Positions 1 through 8,430 of a stretch of 64,000 nt of DNA are shown here, piece after piece. The translations under genes and the position numbers were made by a program. This stretch comes from Mucilaginibacter gracilis. Lineage in GTDB: Bacteria; Bacteroidota; Bacteroidia; Sphingobacteriales; Sphingobacteriaceae. The stretch lies in contig NZ_RBKU01000001.1 in assembly GCF_003633615.1 (NCBI RefSeq), positions 186,001-250,000 of the forward strand. The letters run 5' to 3'. The notes under the pieces were generated by a model. The model saw only the letters and a program-made list of their open reading frames with translations. It was not told the origin of the DNA and did not search any database. How positions within the stretch are numbered: the stretch's first letter is position 1; each line of letters starts with the position of its first letter.

Positions 1-1163
1 GAAAACGCGAATGTAATACAGCCGCAGGATTTTGCGGAATCAAGGAGATCTGCGTAGAACTGTAAACTCTCCAGGTTTTTGCGGGGGCTGAATAGTGTGG
101 TAACGCCATCCGGTATGTTATTGATCGTGATATTTTTTTGAATGTTCTCATTCCCCGTTTTTAATCCGGCAGCATCTGGATCATCTTTCAGTTCGTTCCA
201 GTATTTCATGTATTGCTCGCTTACCGTTGTATTCTCTACATAGTGGCCGACATTACTTTGCCCAAAGATTCCACCATCAGAAAGGTTAGTCGAACCGGTC
301 CATAATAATTTCGTTCCATCTGCTTTGATGATGACCATGAATTTGTTGTGGCTGAGGTAACTTTTGTTACGCTGCCGGGGGATCAGGGTTACATTGGCAG
401 ATTGATCCAGTTTAGCTATTTTGATAGATCGTTCGGATTCTTCTTTAGGGAAGCTTTCCACCATTTTACCGGTTTTGCTGTCCAGGTGTGCGTTGTCCTT
501 GGCATCGTAAATAATATGCAATTTGGCTCCTCTGTCTGCAGCGGTTCTGAACTGGTTTAATATTTCATCGTTGCTGAACTCATAAAAACAGCCATGCAGG
601 CTGTCACCGGCACCAGCCTTATCAATAAAGACGATCATCGCTTCTTTTAGCCCCCTGGACAGCCAATCGAATGCTTTTCCGTCAGGGATTTTCTCGGGGG
701 CCTTATTGCCGAATTTATTGGTATAAGCCTGGCTGGACGCTACGCCACGGTTAAAGAACACGCTATGGTCGTTTAATTTATAGAGTGGTTCGGTTTCAAC
801 ATCTATTTTAAATTCCGGCCCTCTGCGGATATTTTGTGGCTTATCATATAAAGGTGTAAAATGATAAGTATATTTTGTTCCGGGATCTGCGGTGAAATCT
901 TCCCAGGTAAAGGATTGTATCGGGTTATCGTAAGTGGAATATAGTGCTCCGGGTACCGGGTTTTCTACGCGTTCCTGGAATACCTTGAATCCCATGACGG
1001 TTACTTTGATATGTTCGCCTGTCGGTTTGTTGTACTCCTTGTCAACAGTAAAACCGAGTAAGTCGGTCATCGCGTCATCGTTGCAATCTACGGCAAATGC
1101 GATGGTATGTGTTCCGGTAACTGCAAACAGCTGGAATGTTCCGGGTACGGATTTAAATCTCAT
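1..1163 (-). CDS. Phospholipase D-like domain protein, 3' end outside window
   Basis: The minus-strand frame is open from an ATG at 1161-1163 to the window edge (387 codons seen, no stop). After about 190 residues without recognisable motifs comes a PLD-type region. It contains the HxK element HNKFMVI, an Asp a few residues later and the GSTNLSDGG segment, which together form one phosphodiesterase half-site. A second half-site would lie beyond the window. PLD-superfamily enzymes cleave phosphodiester bonds in lipids or nucleic acids through a phosphohistidine intermediate. No signal peptide is visible, so the protein is probably cytoplasmic. It diverges from the sigma-factor gene, and the 200 bp between them are AT-rich with no clear structure. 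The substrate cannot be told from the sequence. Confidence 0.8.
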   Translation of the reverse strand, partial: MRFKSVPGTFQLFAVTGTHTIAFAVDCNDDAMTDLLGFTVDKEYNKPTGEHIKVTVMGFKVFQERVENPVPGALYSTYDNPIQSFTWEDFTADPGTKYTYHFTPLYDKPQNIRRGPEFKIDVETEPLYKLNDHSVFFNRGVASSQAYTNKFGNKAPEKIPDGKAFDWLSRGLKEAMIVFIDKAGAGDSLHGCFYEFSNDEILNQFRTAADRGAKLHIIYDAKDNAHLDSKTGKMVESFPKEESERSIKIAKLDQSANVTLIPRQRNKSYLSHNKFMVIIKADGTKLLWTGSTNLSDGGIFGQSNVGHYVENTTVSEQYMKYWNELKDDPDAAGLKTGNENIQKNITINNIPDGVTTLFSPRKNLESLQFYADLLDSAKSCGCITFAF

Positions 1164-1364
1164 CGTGAAAAAGTTTAAGGAAGGTTAGAAGATCGTTTAT
1201 TGTTGTAAATATAAGAATATCAATGTGATATAATAAATAAAAATATGTTAAATAATTAATGTTACCATATATAGCCAGTGTTTTTAAAGAGCTGCTTAAC
1301 ACCTAATTCACAAGCAATTGTTTACTTTACGCCGGATTTTTGGTAAATTCGTTATTAATAAACA

Positions 1365-1928
1365 ATGGCGGCCTATAGCACCTTTTCTGATACGGAGTTG
1401 TTTGACTTATTTAAGTCAGGTGACCATGCTGCGTATAAAGAGATCTATAACCGCTACTATGCTGCGCTATATATTCACGCTTTTAAACGTTTACAAGAGC
1501 GGGAAGAGTGCCGGGATATAATTCAGGAGTTGTTTACCAATCTTTGGTTAAAGCGAGCAGAAACAGAACTTAGCGGCCAGTTATCAGGATACTTATATAC
1601 TTCAGTTCGAAACCGAATATTTGACCTGCTGGCACGGAAAAAGTTAAAATCTTCCTATCTCAATTCCATTCAGGAATTTGCTGCAACCAACCATATTACC
1701 GCCGACCACCGTATCCGTCAAAATCAGTTAACGGCCATTATTGAACAGGAAATACAAGCCTTGCCGACGCGAACACGTGAAATCTTTGAATTGAGCCGTA
1801 AGGGCCACTTTACGCATAGAGAGATAGCCGAGCAATTAGACATTTCAGAGCAAACGGTAAAAACAACGGTGAATAATGCGTTAAAAGTACTCCGGGTAAA
1901 ACTTGGTACAATGTTTTTCCTGTTATGA
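1365..1928 (+). CDS. ECF-family RNA polymerase sigma factor
   Basis: The 187-residue protein has the layout of Bacteroidota ECF sigma-70 factors. A region 2 contains DIIQELFTNLW (about residues 49-60), a linker follows, and a region 4 helix-turn-helix contains HFTHREIAEQLDISEQTV (about 146-163). In this phylum such factors usually pair with a membrane FecR anti-sigma factor and a SusC/TonB receptor. Here only the start of a FecR gene survives, about 0.9 kb downstream. The stop codon overlaps the ATG of the next gene (ATGA), so the two are translationally coupled. A possible -7 element TAAATTCG lies just before the start. With its anti-sigma factor truncated, this sigma factor may be unregulated or inactive (inference). 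Confidence 0.9.
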   Translation: MAAYSTFSDTELFDLFKSGDHAAYKEIYNRYYAALYIHAFKRLQEREECRDIIQELFTNLWLKRAETELSGQLSGYLYTSVRNRIFDLLARKKLKSSYLNSIQEFAATNHITADHRIRQNQLTAIIEQEIQALPTRTREIFELSRKGHFTHREIAEQLDISEQTVKTTVNNALKVLRVKLGTMFFLL

Positions 1929-2776
1929 CAATAGAGCCTGCAAGAGTTCTAAAGGCAATTGAAAAGTTGGAGCAGATTGACCCAACACATGAATTTGCTT
2001 ATGAACGGGCTTTCCTTGCTTTTCTTTCCGTAAGAAGCTTGCCTGCTGTAGTATATCCTTTTCATAATGAATTGATACTTTATCGAACCAGGCCGCACGA
2101 TAATGATGTATTATTTGAGGATATCAGTGAGATTACCAACCCTAAGCCTCATTTAATTAAGAATTTTGCCCGGTGTAACCGTCCATTCCAATCGAAATTT
2201 TACTGTTCTGAAGATCGTCCTACCTCTTTCATGGAGCTTGTTAATTATTGGGTGTCCTATAAAAAACCAGGTGATCATTTATATGCCACGGTTGGTCGAT
2301 GGCAAATTAGCGGAGATGTTCCAACCTTGATTGTTACTTCTCCTGATAAAGAACTGAGAACATCAGACTTTGATCTTTATCATGGAAGCCATTATGATGA
2401 GATAGTAAAGGAATTTGACAAGCCTACGCAAGAGGCAAGCCATATTTTTTACAGGTATCTTTATGACAAGTTCCGAAAATCTGCAAAAAATGACCCGTTA
2501 GTTTATATTATTACAGCTGCCTATTGTAATACGGTCCTTGCTTTGAATGAACCTGGAATTGCAGCGGTGTGTTATCCAAGTGTGCCATTTGGCGGGCAGG
2601 GCATTAATTTCGCTTTTAACGCTGATTTTTTCGCGCCAGAACGATTCCAACTGACCAATGTAATGCGAAACCGTTTCAAGGTTTATGCTTTACCAGATAA
2701 TTTATTAGGCTTTCGTGAAAATGAGGCTATTGATGCGAAAAGCATTGATTTAGCGACCGGTAAAATTATTTGGTGA
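1925..2776 (+). CDS. RES-domain protein
   Basis: The 283-residue protein shows the three residues that name the RES fold: Arg54 in LYRTRP, Glu104 in SFMEL and Ser219 in CYPSV. It also has the NRPFQSKFYCS stretch that precedes the Glu in this family. Characterised RES toxins degrade NAD+ or ADP-ribosylate targets and are neutralised by an Xre-type antitoxin. Here the partner is unusual: the gene overlaps an upstream ECF sigma gene by 4 bp, and no Xre antitoxin is nearby. An N-terminal extension of about 50 residues and an insertion of about 90 residues between Glu and Ser make it longer than typical RES toxins of about 150-220 residues. Assignment is by motif; toxicity is not shown. Confidence 0.7.
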   Translation: MTIEPARVLKAIEKLEQIDPTHEFAYERAFLAFLSVRSLPAVVYPFHNELILYRTRPHDNDVLFEDISEITNPKPHLIKNFARCNRPFQSKFYCSEDRPTSFMELVNYWVSYKKPGDHLYATVGRWQISGDVPTLIVTSPDKELRTSDFDLYHGSHYDEIVKEFDKPTQEASHIFYRYLYDKFRKSAKNDPLVYIITAAYCNTVLALNEPGIAAVCYPSVPFGGQGINFAFNADFFAPERFQLTNVMRNRFKVYALPDNLLGFRENEAIDAKSIDLATGKIIW

Positions 2777-2791
2777 TTTTTTTAAATTGTT

Positions 2792-2829
2792 TTACCCCCA
2801 GCGATATACTTCTTCGTCTTTAGGGGTAA
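2792..2829 (+). promoter_or_regulatory. TTACCCC/GGGGTAA inverted repeat before fecR remnant
   Basis: Seven-base arms at 2792-2798 and 2823-2829 are perfectly complementary around a 24-base spacer, directly ahead of the FecR start. It could be a hairpin or an operator; nothing decides between them. Confidence 0.3.
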
Positions 2830-2830
2830 T

Positions 2831-3020
2831 ATGCAACAAACAGATATTGAACTACTGTTAAAAAAATATCAGGCCGGTGAATGTACACCGGACGAAATCG
2901 CTTTTCTTGAAAGCTGGTATGCCCAATGGAATCAGAAGATCCCACTCTCTCTCTCTGATGATCAACTCGCGGAAGATCTCCGGTTGATCAGTTCGAATAT
3001 TGAATCTTTACACGAACGCT
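2831..3020 (+). pseudogene. FecR-family anti-sigma factor, N-terminal remnant
   Basis: About 63 residues beginning with an ATG match the N-terminal cytoplasmic part of Bacteroidota FecR proteins (LLLKKYQAGECTPDEIAFLE, then a WY pair). The full family is about 300-400 residues with a membrane helix and a periplasmic FecR domain, and none of this remains. The frame runs three more codons (stop at 3029-3031) into sequence that, one frame over, is the end of a traE-like gene. The change of content near 3018-3021 marks a recombination junction. The remnant could still bind the upstream sigma factor, but it lacks any signalling part. Confidence 0.75.
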
Positions 3021-3119
3021 GGCGAGCCTGATACCAACCGTGTGGCAGCGGCCTGGTTCGGTTCCTGTATCTTCTTAGTAGTGGTAGCAACGGTGATCAA
3101 ATCGTTCTTCGGCTTATAG
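3021..3119 (+). pseudogene. traE: TraE-like (DUF4134) C-terminal remnant
   Basis: Thirty-two codons and a TAG read GEPDTNRVAAAWFGSC followed by a hydrophobic helix ending in SFFGL. This is the standard C-terminus of the DUF4134/TraE inner-membrane protein that precedes traF in CTnDOT-like elements. The N-terminal two thirds, with its signal peptide and first helix, are missing and replaced by the FecR fragment. There is no start codon or ribosome-binding site for this piece. It shows that the tra operon once continued upstream and was cut by a deletion or insertion end here. Confidence 0.8.
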
Positions 3120-3215
3120 GCCAGTCGTTAATGTAAACATAAATAATCACCCATAAAAAGGCTTTCAGTAACCGTCCCCAACCGGGGACGGTGCCGAGGG
3201 CCAGGAAGGAGAAAC

Positions 3216-3539
3216 ATGAGTTCAGTATATGAAATTAATAAAGGGATAAACAAACCTTTAATGTTCAAGGGGCTGAAAGCGCAATACATCGGCTATTTAG
3301 GTGGCGGCTTGCTTTGCCTGCTTATCCTGTACGCAGTATTGTATATCAGCGGGCTGAACAACTATATCTGCCTGGTGATTATCGGTGGTTTAGGAACAGG
3401 TTTGATGATGTCCATATTTCGGTTTAGCCATAAATACGGACAGTATGGATTACTGAAGAAAAGCGCCAAACGGAGCATTCCCACTTACCTGAAGTTCAGG
3501 ACGAGGAAATCATTTATTAATCTTAAAAAAGGAAATTAA
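3216..3539 (+). CDS. traF: Conjugative transposon protein TraF (DUF4133)
   Basis: The 107-residue inner-membrane protein starts with the usual YEINKGINKPLMFKGLKAQYI and has two membrane helices (about residues 25-45 and 49-68) followed by a basic tail. DUF4133/TraF is the VirB3-like component of Bacteroidota conjugation machines and belongs next to the VirB4-like ATPase. The stop overlaps the ATG of traG (TAATG). The ribosome-binding site AGGAAGGAG sits 7 bases before the ATG. The length is normal for the family. It is now the first intact gene of the transfer operon because traE is truncated. Confidence 0.92.
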   Translation: MSSVYEINKGINKPLMFKGLKAQYIGYLGGGLLCLLILYAVLYISGLNNYICLVIIGGLGTGLMMSIFRFSHKYGQYGLLKKSAKRSIPTYLKFRTRKSFINLKKGN

Positions 3540-6004
3540 TGGTCAATATTGAAAATATATTACCGGTGTATAAAGTGGAGAACGGCTGTATCGTATCGGT
3601 ACAGGGTGATATTACGGTTGTGTTTAAAGTAACCCATAAGGATATTTTCACCGCTTCCGCTGATGATTACGAGGGTGCGCATCACGTACTTGTAAAAGGG
3701 CTGAAAGTATTGCCTAAAAATACGGTCTTTCATAAACAGGATATTTTTCTCAAAGCAAAACACCAGGCCAAATCTGATGCGGATGCAGGTTATCTCGCCC
3801 AGACAGGCGAAGCTCATTTTGAGGGCCGTCCTTACCTGGAACATACCTGTTATATCATGCTGACCAAAAAGCCGGACGACCGCAAGGCGGCCAGCAGCGG
3901 TTATTCGGGGCTGATGCGTAAAAGGGTTGTTCCCAAACAAACTACCGACGAAAAACTGTTCCTGGACTTTATGGAAAAGGTCGGCGCGTTTGAGCAGATC
4001 CTTTCCGATAGCGGCTACCTTGATTTAAAGCGGCTGACCGATGATGAACTGGCCGGAACGAGAACCAAAGCCGGGATTATCGAATCTTATTGTTTCCTGC
4101 TTTCACCGGATGAAAAACCGATGCTCAAAGATGTACACCTGAAGGACGAGATCAGGATCGGTGATAACCATTGCCAATTATTTACCTTATCAGATGTGGA
4201 GGATTTGCCATCACTTTGCGGCAGCCGGGTCAATTATGATAAATACAGTACTGACAAGAGCAATTTCAGTATCGGCTTTGCCTCTCCTATCGGTTTACTG
4301 TTAGATTGTAATCATTTATACAACCAATACATTTTTATAGGTGATGCACAGGCGACCTTAAAGGGTATGGAGAAAAAGCGCTTACGCCTGCAATCCTTAT
4401 CGGCTTACAGCCGGGAGAACGCCATCGCCAGGGATGCGACATCGGATTTTCTGAACGAGGCGATCAGTGAACAAAGGCTGCCGGTAAAAGCGCACTTTAA
4501 TGTGATGGCCTGGACGGATGATAGGCAGGCTTTACAGCCGATCAGGAATAAGGTCGGTTCTGCAATGGCGCAAATGGATGCGGTTGCCCGGCAGGAAACG
4601 GACGGGGCCGCGCAGATCTGGTGGGCAGGCTTACCGGGAAACGCGGCAGACTTCCCGATGAATGACACCTTTGATACGTTCGTGGAACAGGCTACCTGCT
4701 TTATGAATATGGAGGGCAATTGCAGTTCCGATGGCAAAGGTATCCGTTTTGGGGAACGCAGCCACGGGAGGCCGGTTTATGTTGACCTGTTCGACAAGCC
4801 GATAAAAACAGGTTTGATCACCAACCGTAATATGTTTATATGCGGCGGTTCAGGTGGTGGTAAATCCATGACCATGAACCACATATTACGAACGCTTTAC
4901 GATGAGGGTACGCATTGTGTAACCATTGATATAGGTGGCAGCTATAAAGGTTTATGTACACTGGTTAAAGGCTATTACTTTACTTATACCGAAGAAAACC
5001 CGATCAAATTCAACCCTTTCTATATCGGTAAGGGTGAGGTTTTGGATATTGAAAAAAAGGAAAGCCTGAAAACGCTGTTGCTTGCCCTTTGGAAACGGGA
5101 GGATGAACGCTATAACCGTTCGGAGTATGTAGCCATATCCGGTGCGATCACCTTATACTATGAACACCTGAAAAATAACCCGCTATTATTTCCCTGCTTC
5201 AATACCTTTTATGATTTCCTGATGCTGGAATACATGCAGGTGATGGAGAACGGCAAGGTGAAGGAAAAGGATTTTGATATGGGTAACCTGCTTTATGTGT
5301 TGAATCCGTACTACAAAGGCGGTGAGTTTGACTACCTGTTAAACGCTACCGAAAACCTCGACCTGCTGAATGAGCGCTTTATTGTGTTTGAGTTGGATGC
5401 GATAAAAGGCCACGAAGTTTTATTTCCGGTGGTGACCATTATTATCATGGAGATGTTTATCTCCAAAATGCGCAAGCTGAAAGGCAAACGCAAGATTTTG
5501 GCCATAGATGAAGCGTGGATCGCGATAGCGAAGTCGGGTATGGCCTCTTTTATCAAGTATCTTTTTAAGACCATCCGTAAGTTCAACGGGATAGCCGCGC
5601 TGATCACGCAGGAAGTTGACGATTTGTTGAGTTCACCTATTATCAAAGAAACGGTGATCAATATGTCTGATACTAAGCTGTTACTGGATATGCGCAAGTT
5701 CATGAACAAGTTTGACCGTTTGCAGGATGCTTTAGGCTTGTCCGAAAAGGCGAAAACGCTTTTATTGTCGGTCAATAAGGCCAACGAAAAAGGCCGGATG
5801 TACCGCGAGGTATTTATCGACCAGGGCGGGCAGGAACTGAAAGTGTACCGTAATGAGCTATCCGTTGCAGAATATTTGGCCTACACGACCGAAGAATCCG
5901 AAAAACTGCTGGTTGAGGAATACACCGCCCGTTGCAACGGTGATATGGAAAAAGGTATTGCCCTGCTGATCCGGGAAAAGTACAGTAAATCAATTAACCA
6001 TTAA
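3539..6004 (+). CDS. traG: TraG-family conjugation ATPase (VirB4-like)
   Basis: The 821-residue P-loop ATPase carries Walker A GGSGGGKS (about residues 436-443) and Walker B KILAIDEAW (about 651-659). A further conserved segment ITQEVDDLL follows about 30 residues later. The length matches CTnDOT TraG, which energises assembly of the mating channel at the inner membrane. No frameshift or stop interrupts it. It overlaps traF by one base and is followed closely by a lipoprotein gene. In Bacteroidetes nomenclature TraG is the VirB4-type ATPase, not the coupling protein; the coupling protein is not in this window. Confidence 0.95.
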   Translation: MVNIENILPVYKVENGCIVSVQGDITVVFKVTHKDIFTASADDYEGAHHVLVKGLKVLPKNTVFHKQDIFLKAKHQAKSDADAGYLAQTGEAHFEGRPYLEHTCYIMLTKKPDDRKAASSGYSGLMRKRVVPKQTTDEKLFLDFMEKVGAFEQILSDSGYLDLKRLTDDELAGTRTKAGIIESYCFLLSPDEKPMLKDVHLKDEIRIGDNHCQLFTLSDVEDLPSLCGSRVNYDKYSTDKSNFSIGFASPIGLLLDCNHLYNQYIFIGDAQATLKGMEKKRLRLQSLSAYSRENAIARDATSDFLNEAISEQRLPVKAHFNVMAWTDDRQALQPIRNKVGSAMAQMDAVARQETDGAAQIWWAGLPGNAADFPMNDTFDTFVEQATCFMNMEGNCSSDGKGIRFGERSHGRPVYVDLFDKPIKTGLITNRNMFICGGSGGGKSMTMNHILRTLYDEGTHCVTIDIGGSYKGLCTLVKGYYFTYTEENPIKFNPFYIGKGEVLDIEKKESLKTLLLALWKREDERYNRSEYVAISGAITLYYEHLKNNPLLFPCFNTFYDFLMLEYMQVMENGKVKEKDFDMGNLLYVLNPYYKGGEFDYLLNATENLDLLNERFIVFELDAIKGHEVLFPVVTIIIMEMFISKMRKLKGKRKILAIDEAWIAIAKSGMASFIKYLFKTIRKFNGIAALITQEVDDLLSSPIIKETVINMSDTKLLLDMRKFMNKFDRLQDALGLSEKAKTLLLSVNKANEKGRMYREVFIDQGGQELKVYRNELSVAEYLAYTTEESEKLLVEEYTARCNGDMEKGIALLIREKYSKSINH

Positions 6005-6027
6005 CCATTTACCAATTAACAAAAATC

Positions 6028-6408
6028 ATGAAAAGGATTATTTTATTAGTCAGTATAGCTATTGGCTTAACCGCCTGCAGCAATGGCAATAACAGCAATG
6101 CAATAACTGAGTTTATCCCCGGTACTTATGTGAACCAGGCGCAGAGCGGGTACAGTGTGGCCAATGATACTTTAATTATTGACAAGGCGAAGAACACCGA
6201 TAACATTTACCTCATTACCCGCAAGACAGGTTATCGCCGGATAACCGACGGCAAACTGCAACCCTTGCAGCACCAGGTCAAACGCTGGTCAGGGACATGG
6301 GATAACCAAAAGCAGATCCTGGAGGTGATGCAAACCCATACTTTCCTCATTTTTCAGCCAGACAAACGGAACCTGCTTAACGGGGTAAGCGAATACTGGA
6401 AGCTTTAG
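6028..6408 (+). CDS. Small lipoprotein of the tra operon
   Basis: The 126-residue protein begins with a lipoprotein signal peptide, ILLVSIAIGLTACSNG, with the lipobox LTAC and the acylated Cys at residue 17. The remainder is a small soluble domain containing a RITDGKLQPLQHQVKRWSG stretch. A lipoprotein of this size between traG and traI is common in Sphingobacteria-type conjugative elements. Its job is not known; a role in the periplasmic or outer-membrane part of the mating channel, or in exclusion, is an inference from position. Confidence 0.8.
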   Translation: MKRIILLVSIAIGLTACSNGNNSNAITEFIPGTYVNQAQSGYSVANDTLIIDKAKNTDNIYLITRKTGYRRITDGKLQPLQHQVKRWSGTWDNQKQILEVMQTHTFLIFQPDKRNLLNGVSEYWKL

Positions 6409-6472
6409 TCACTATCTAATCAACAAATTCTTTAACTATTTAAACGCCCCTTCAGGGGGGTAAGGGGGGCCT

Positions 6473-7153
6473 ATGAAAAAGTATATGGTAATTCTACCAT
6501 TATCCGCAATGACATTATTCGTGGCATTGCCCAAAGGTGCAGACGCACAATTTATTATTGCCGATGTGATTAAAGCTGCCATTACTAAAGTGATCAAAGC
6601 GATTGACCTGAAAGTACAGCGGCTGCAAAATCAAACCATCTGGCTGCAAAATGCGCAAAAGACGGTAGAAAACCAGTTGCACAAATTTAAACTCGATGAG
6701 ATTTCTGAATGGTCACAGAAGCAAAAAGACCTTTATGGCAAGTACTATAAGGAGTTGCAAACGGTAAAATCAGTGATCGCTTATTACGAGCGCATCAAAG
6801 ATATGACGAACAAGCAAACCAGCTTATTGAACGAATATAACCATGCCTGGGGTCTGCTTCGGAACGACAAACATTTCAGCGGGGATGAACTGACTTATAT
6901 GCAGAAAGTTTACCGCGGTATCCTCGAAGAAAGCGTGAAGAATCTGGACGAACTCATGCTGGTCATCAAGTCCTTTCAAACGGAAATGAGCGATGCCAAA
7001 AGGCTGGAGCTGATCAATGCCGCTGCCGACCGCATGGACACCAATTACAGCGACCTGCACCAATTCAATAACCAAAACTACATGCTCAGTGTGCAGCGGG
7101 CCAGGACTGAAAACGAGGTCATCACTTTAAGAAAGTATTATGGTATCAATTAA
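6473..7153 (+). CDS. Conjugal transfer protein TraI-like, secreted
   Basis: The 226-residue protein has an N-terminal signal peptide (about residues 1-25, ending GADAQ) and a long helical region. The segment KVQRLQNQTIWLQNAQKTVE is typical of the TraI-like, VirB5-position proteins of Sphingobacteria conjugative elements. It is the first of three consecutive, similarly built exported proteins (6473, 7140, 7789). All share a YL..L...YN/YG..K pattern and an acidic MSDAKRL or MTDDERL stretch near residue 170, which suggests tandem duplication and divergence. The stop overlaps the start of the next gene by 14 bases. A periplasmic role in the mating pore is inferred. Confidence 0.8.
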   Translation: MKKYMVILPLSAMTLFVALPKGADAQFIIADVIKAAITKVIKAIDLKVQRLQNQTIWLQNAQKTVENQLHKFKLDEISEWSQKQKDLYGKYYKELQTVKSVIAYYERIKDMTNKQTSLLNEYNHAWGLLRNDKHFSGDELTYMQKVYRGILEESVKNLDELMLVIKSFQTEMSDAKRLELINAAADRMDTNYSDLHQFNNQNYMLSVQRARTENEVITLRKYYGIN

Positions 7154-7802
7154 GCTAATCAAAAACGCCCTCTTTAGGGGGTTAGGTGGGCTTCTGCTTT
7201 TGCTCTGTTTTTCTTCCGCTGTTAAGGCTCAAACTTTTGCTGAATGGTGGTCACAGAAAAGCACCCAAATAAAATACCTGGAACAGCAGATCATCGCCGC
7301 GCAGGTTTATTACGGCTACCTGAAACAGGGTTACAATATATCGCAAAAAGGCCTGGGCGTAATCGGTGATTGGAAAAATGGCGAGTTGAATTTGCACAAG
7401 GATTATTACAATGCTTTGAAAACGGTTAATCCCGTTATTAGAAATAATCCCAAGCTAAACGCTATTGCTGAATATGCCGGTGCCATTCCGGGCCAATTTG
7501 ACCACCTGCAAAACCTGCCGGGGTTAACTGCCGATAACCGGGCGTACATCAATGCGGTACGAAAAAAGGTATTGGCTGAATGCAGTAAGGATTTGCAGGA
7601 ACTGGAATTGGTTGCTGTAAACGGCAAAGCCGAAATGACCGACGATGAGCGTTTGTCCAGGCTGGATAAATTATATGACAGCATGAAGGACAAATTCGCT
7701 TTCACCGTATCCTACTGCAACCAGGTCAGGACCTTATTTCTTCAAAAACAGCAGCAGTTACAACAAATACAAACAGAAAGGAGGTTTTATGAGATCAATT
7801 AA
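7140..7802 (+). CDS. Exported tra-operon protein (TerB-like family name in databases)
   Basis: The 220-residue protein has a signal peptide (about residues 1-30, GGLLLLLCFSSAVKAQ) and a helical mature part. It contains YGYLKQGYNISQKGLGVIG and MTDDERLSRLDKLYD. The layout repeats that of the genes before and after it. Relatives in this operon position are often labelled TerB-like, but the genetic context is conjugation rather than tellurite resistance. It overlaps both neighbours by 14 bases (7140-7153 and 7789-7802), so the three are read as one coupled unit. The molecular function is not established. Confidence 0.75.
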   Translation: MVSIKLIKNALFRGLGGLLLLLCFSSAVKAQTFAEWWSQKSTQIKYLEQQIIAAQVYYGYLKQGYNISQKGLGVIGDWKNGELNLHKDYYNALKTVNPVIRNNPKLNAIAEYAGAIPGQFDHLQNLPGLTADNRAYINAVRKKVLAECSKDLQELELVAVNGKAEMTDDERLSRLDKLYDSMKDKFAFTVSYCNQVRTLFLQKQQQLQQIQTERRFYEIN

Positions 7803-8430
7803 AATGTCAATAGCTGGATTGTTTTGCCTTGCGCTATCTGCATTCAACGTGACACCGGCCAAAGCGCAATCATTCGAGATCCAGCAACTTATACTGGATG
7901 TGGCCAAACTGGCGCAGTTCAAAAGTATCCTGAGCGAAATGTATGATGGCTATACCATCCTGACCAAAGGGTACGGTACTGTTAAGAACCTGACCCAGGG
8001 TAATTTCAACCTGCATGAAGTGTTTTTGGATGGGCTTTTACAGGTTAGCCCTGAAGTAAAGAAGTATCAGCGCGTAGCTGATATTATAGCCGATGAAAGC
8101 AGCATCCTGTCGGAGTACAAAAAGAAATATAGCCGTTTTCGGAACAGCGGGAGGTTCAGTATCAGTGAACTGGATTATATCAGCAATATCTATGAGCGGT
8201 TGACCAGCGCTGCCTTACACAACGCCGCCGACCTGGCCGATGTGCTGACCGCTTCGAAGCTGCGCATGTCGGATGATGAGCGGTTAAGCGCCATTGACCG
8301 GATCTACCTGGACACGAATGACAAACTGCAATTTCTCCGCAGCTTCAACAGCCGGACAAGCATTTTGCAGGCACAGCGGCAAAAGCAAGTTAACGAAACG
8401 CAAACCCTTCAAAATTTATACAGGCCATGA
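7789..8430 (+). CDS. Exported tra-operon protein (TerB-like family name in databases)
   Basis: The 213-residue third member of the paralogous group has a signal peptide (about residues 1-27, ending PAKAQ). It carries a YTILTKGYGTVKNLTQGNF segment like the KGLGVIGDWKNGEL region of its neighbour, and the acidic motif MSDDERLSAIDRIY. It starts inside the preceding gene, and its stop overlaps the ATG of traJ (ATGA at 8427-8430). As with the previous gene, position and export signal support a periplasmic part of the mating apparatus. The family label does not imply tellurite resistance. Confidence 0.75.
   Translation: MRSIKMSIAGLFCLALSAFNVTPAKAQSFEIQQLILDVAKLAQFKSILSEMYDGYTILTKGYGTVKNLTQGNFNLHEVFLDGLLQVSPEVKKYQRVADIIADESSILSEYKKKYSRFRNSGRFSISELDYISNIYERLTSAALHNAADLADVLTASKLRMSDDERLSAIDRIYLDTNDKLQFLRSFNSRTSILQAQRQKQVNETQTLQNLYRP

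Noticed and set aside
3560..5784. Antisense frames within traG
   Set aside because: They are shadows of a well-supported ATPase gene.
7140..8430. Tellurite resistance genes
   Set aside because: The TerB label for these families is not supported by context; they are exported tra-operon proteins with no other ter genes.
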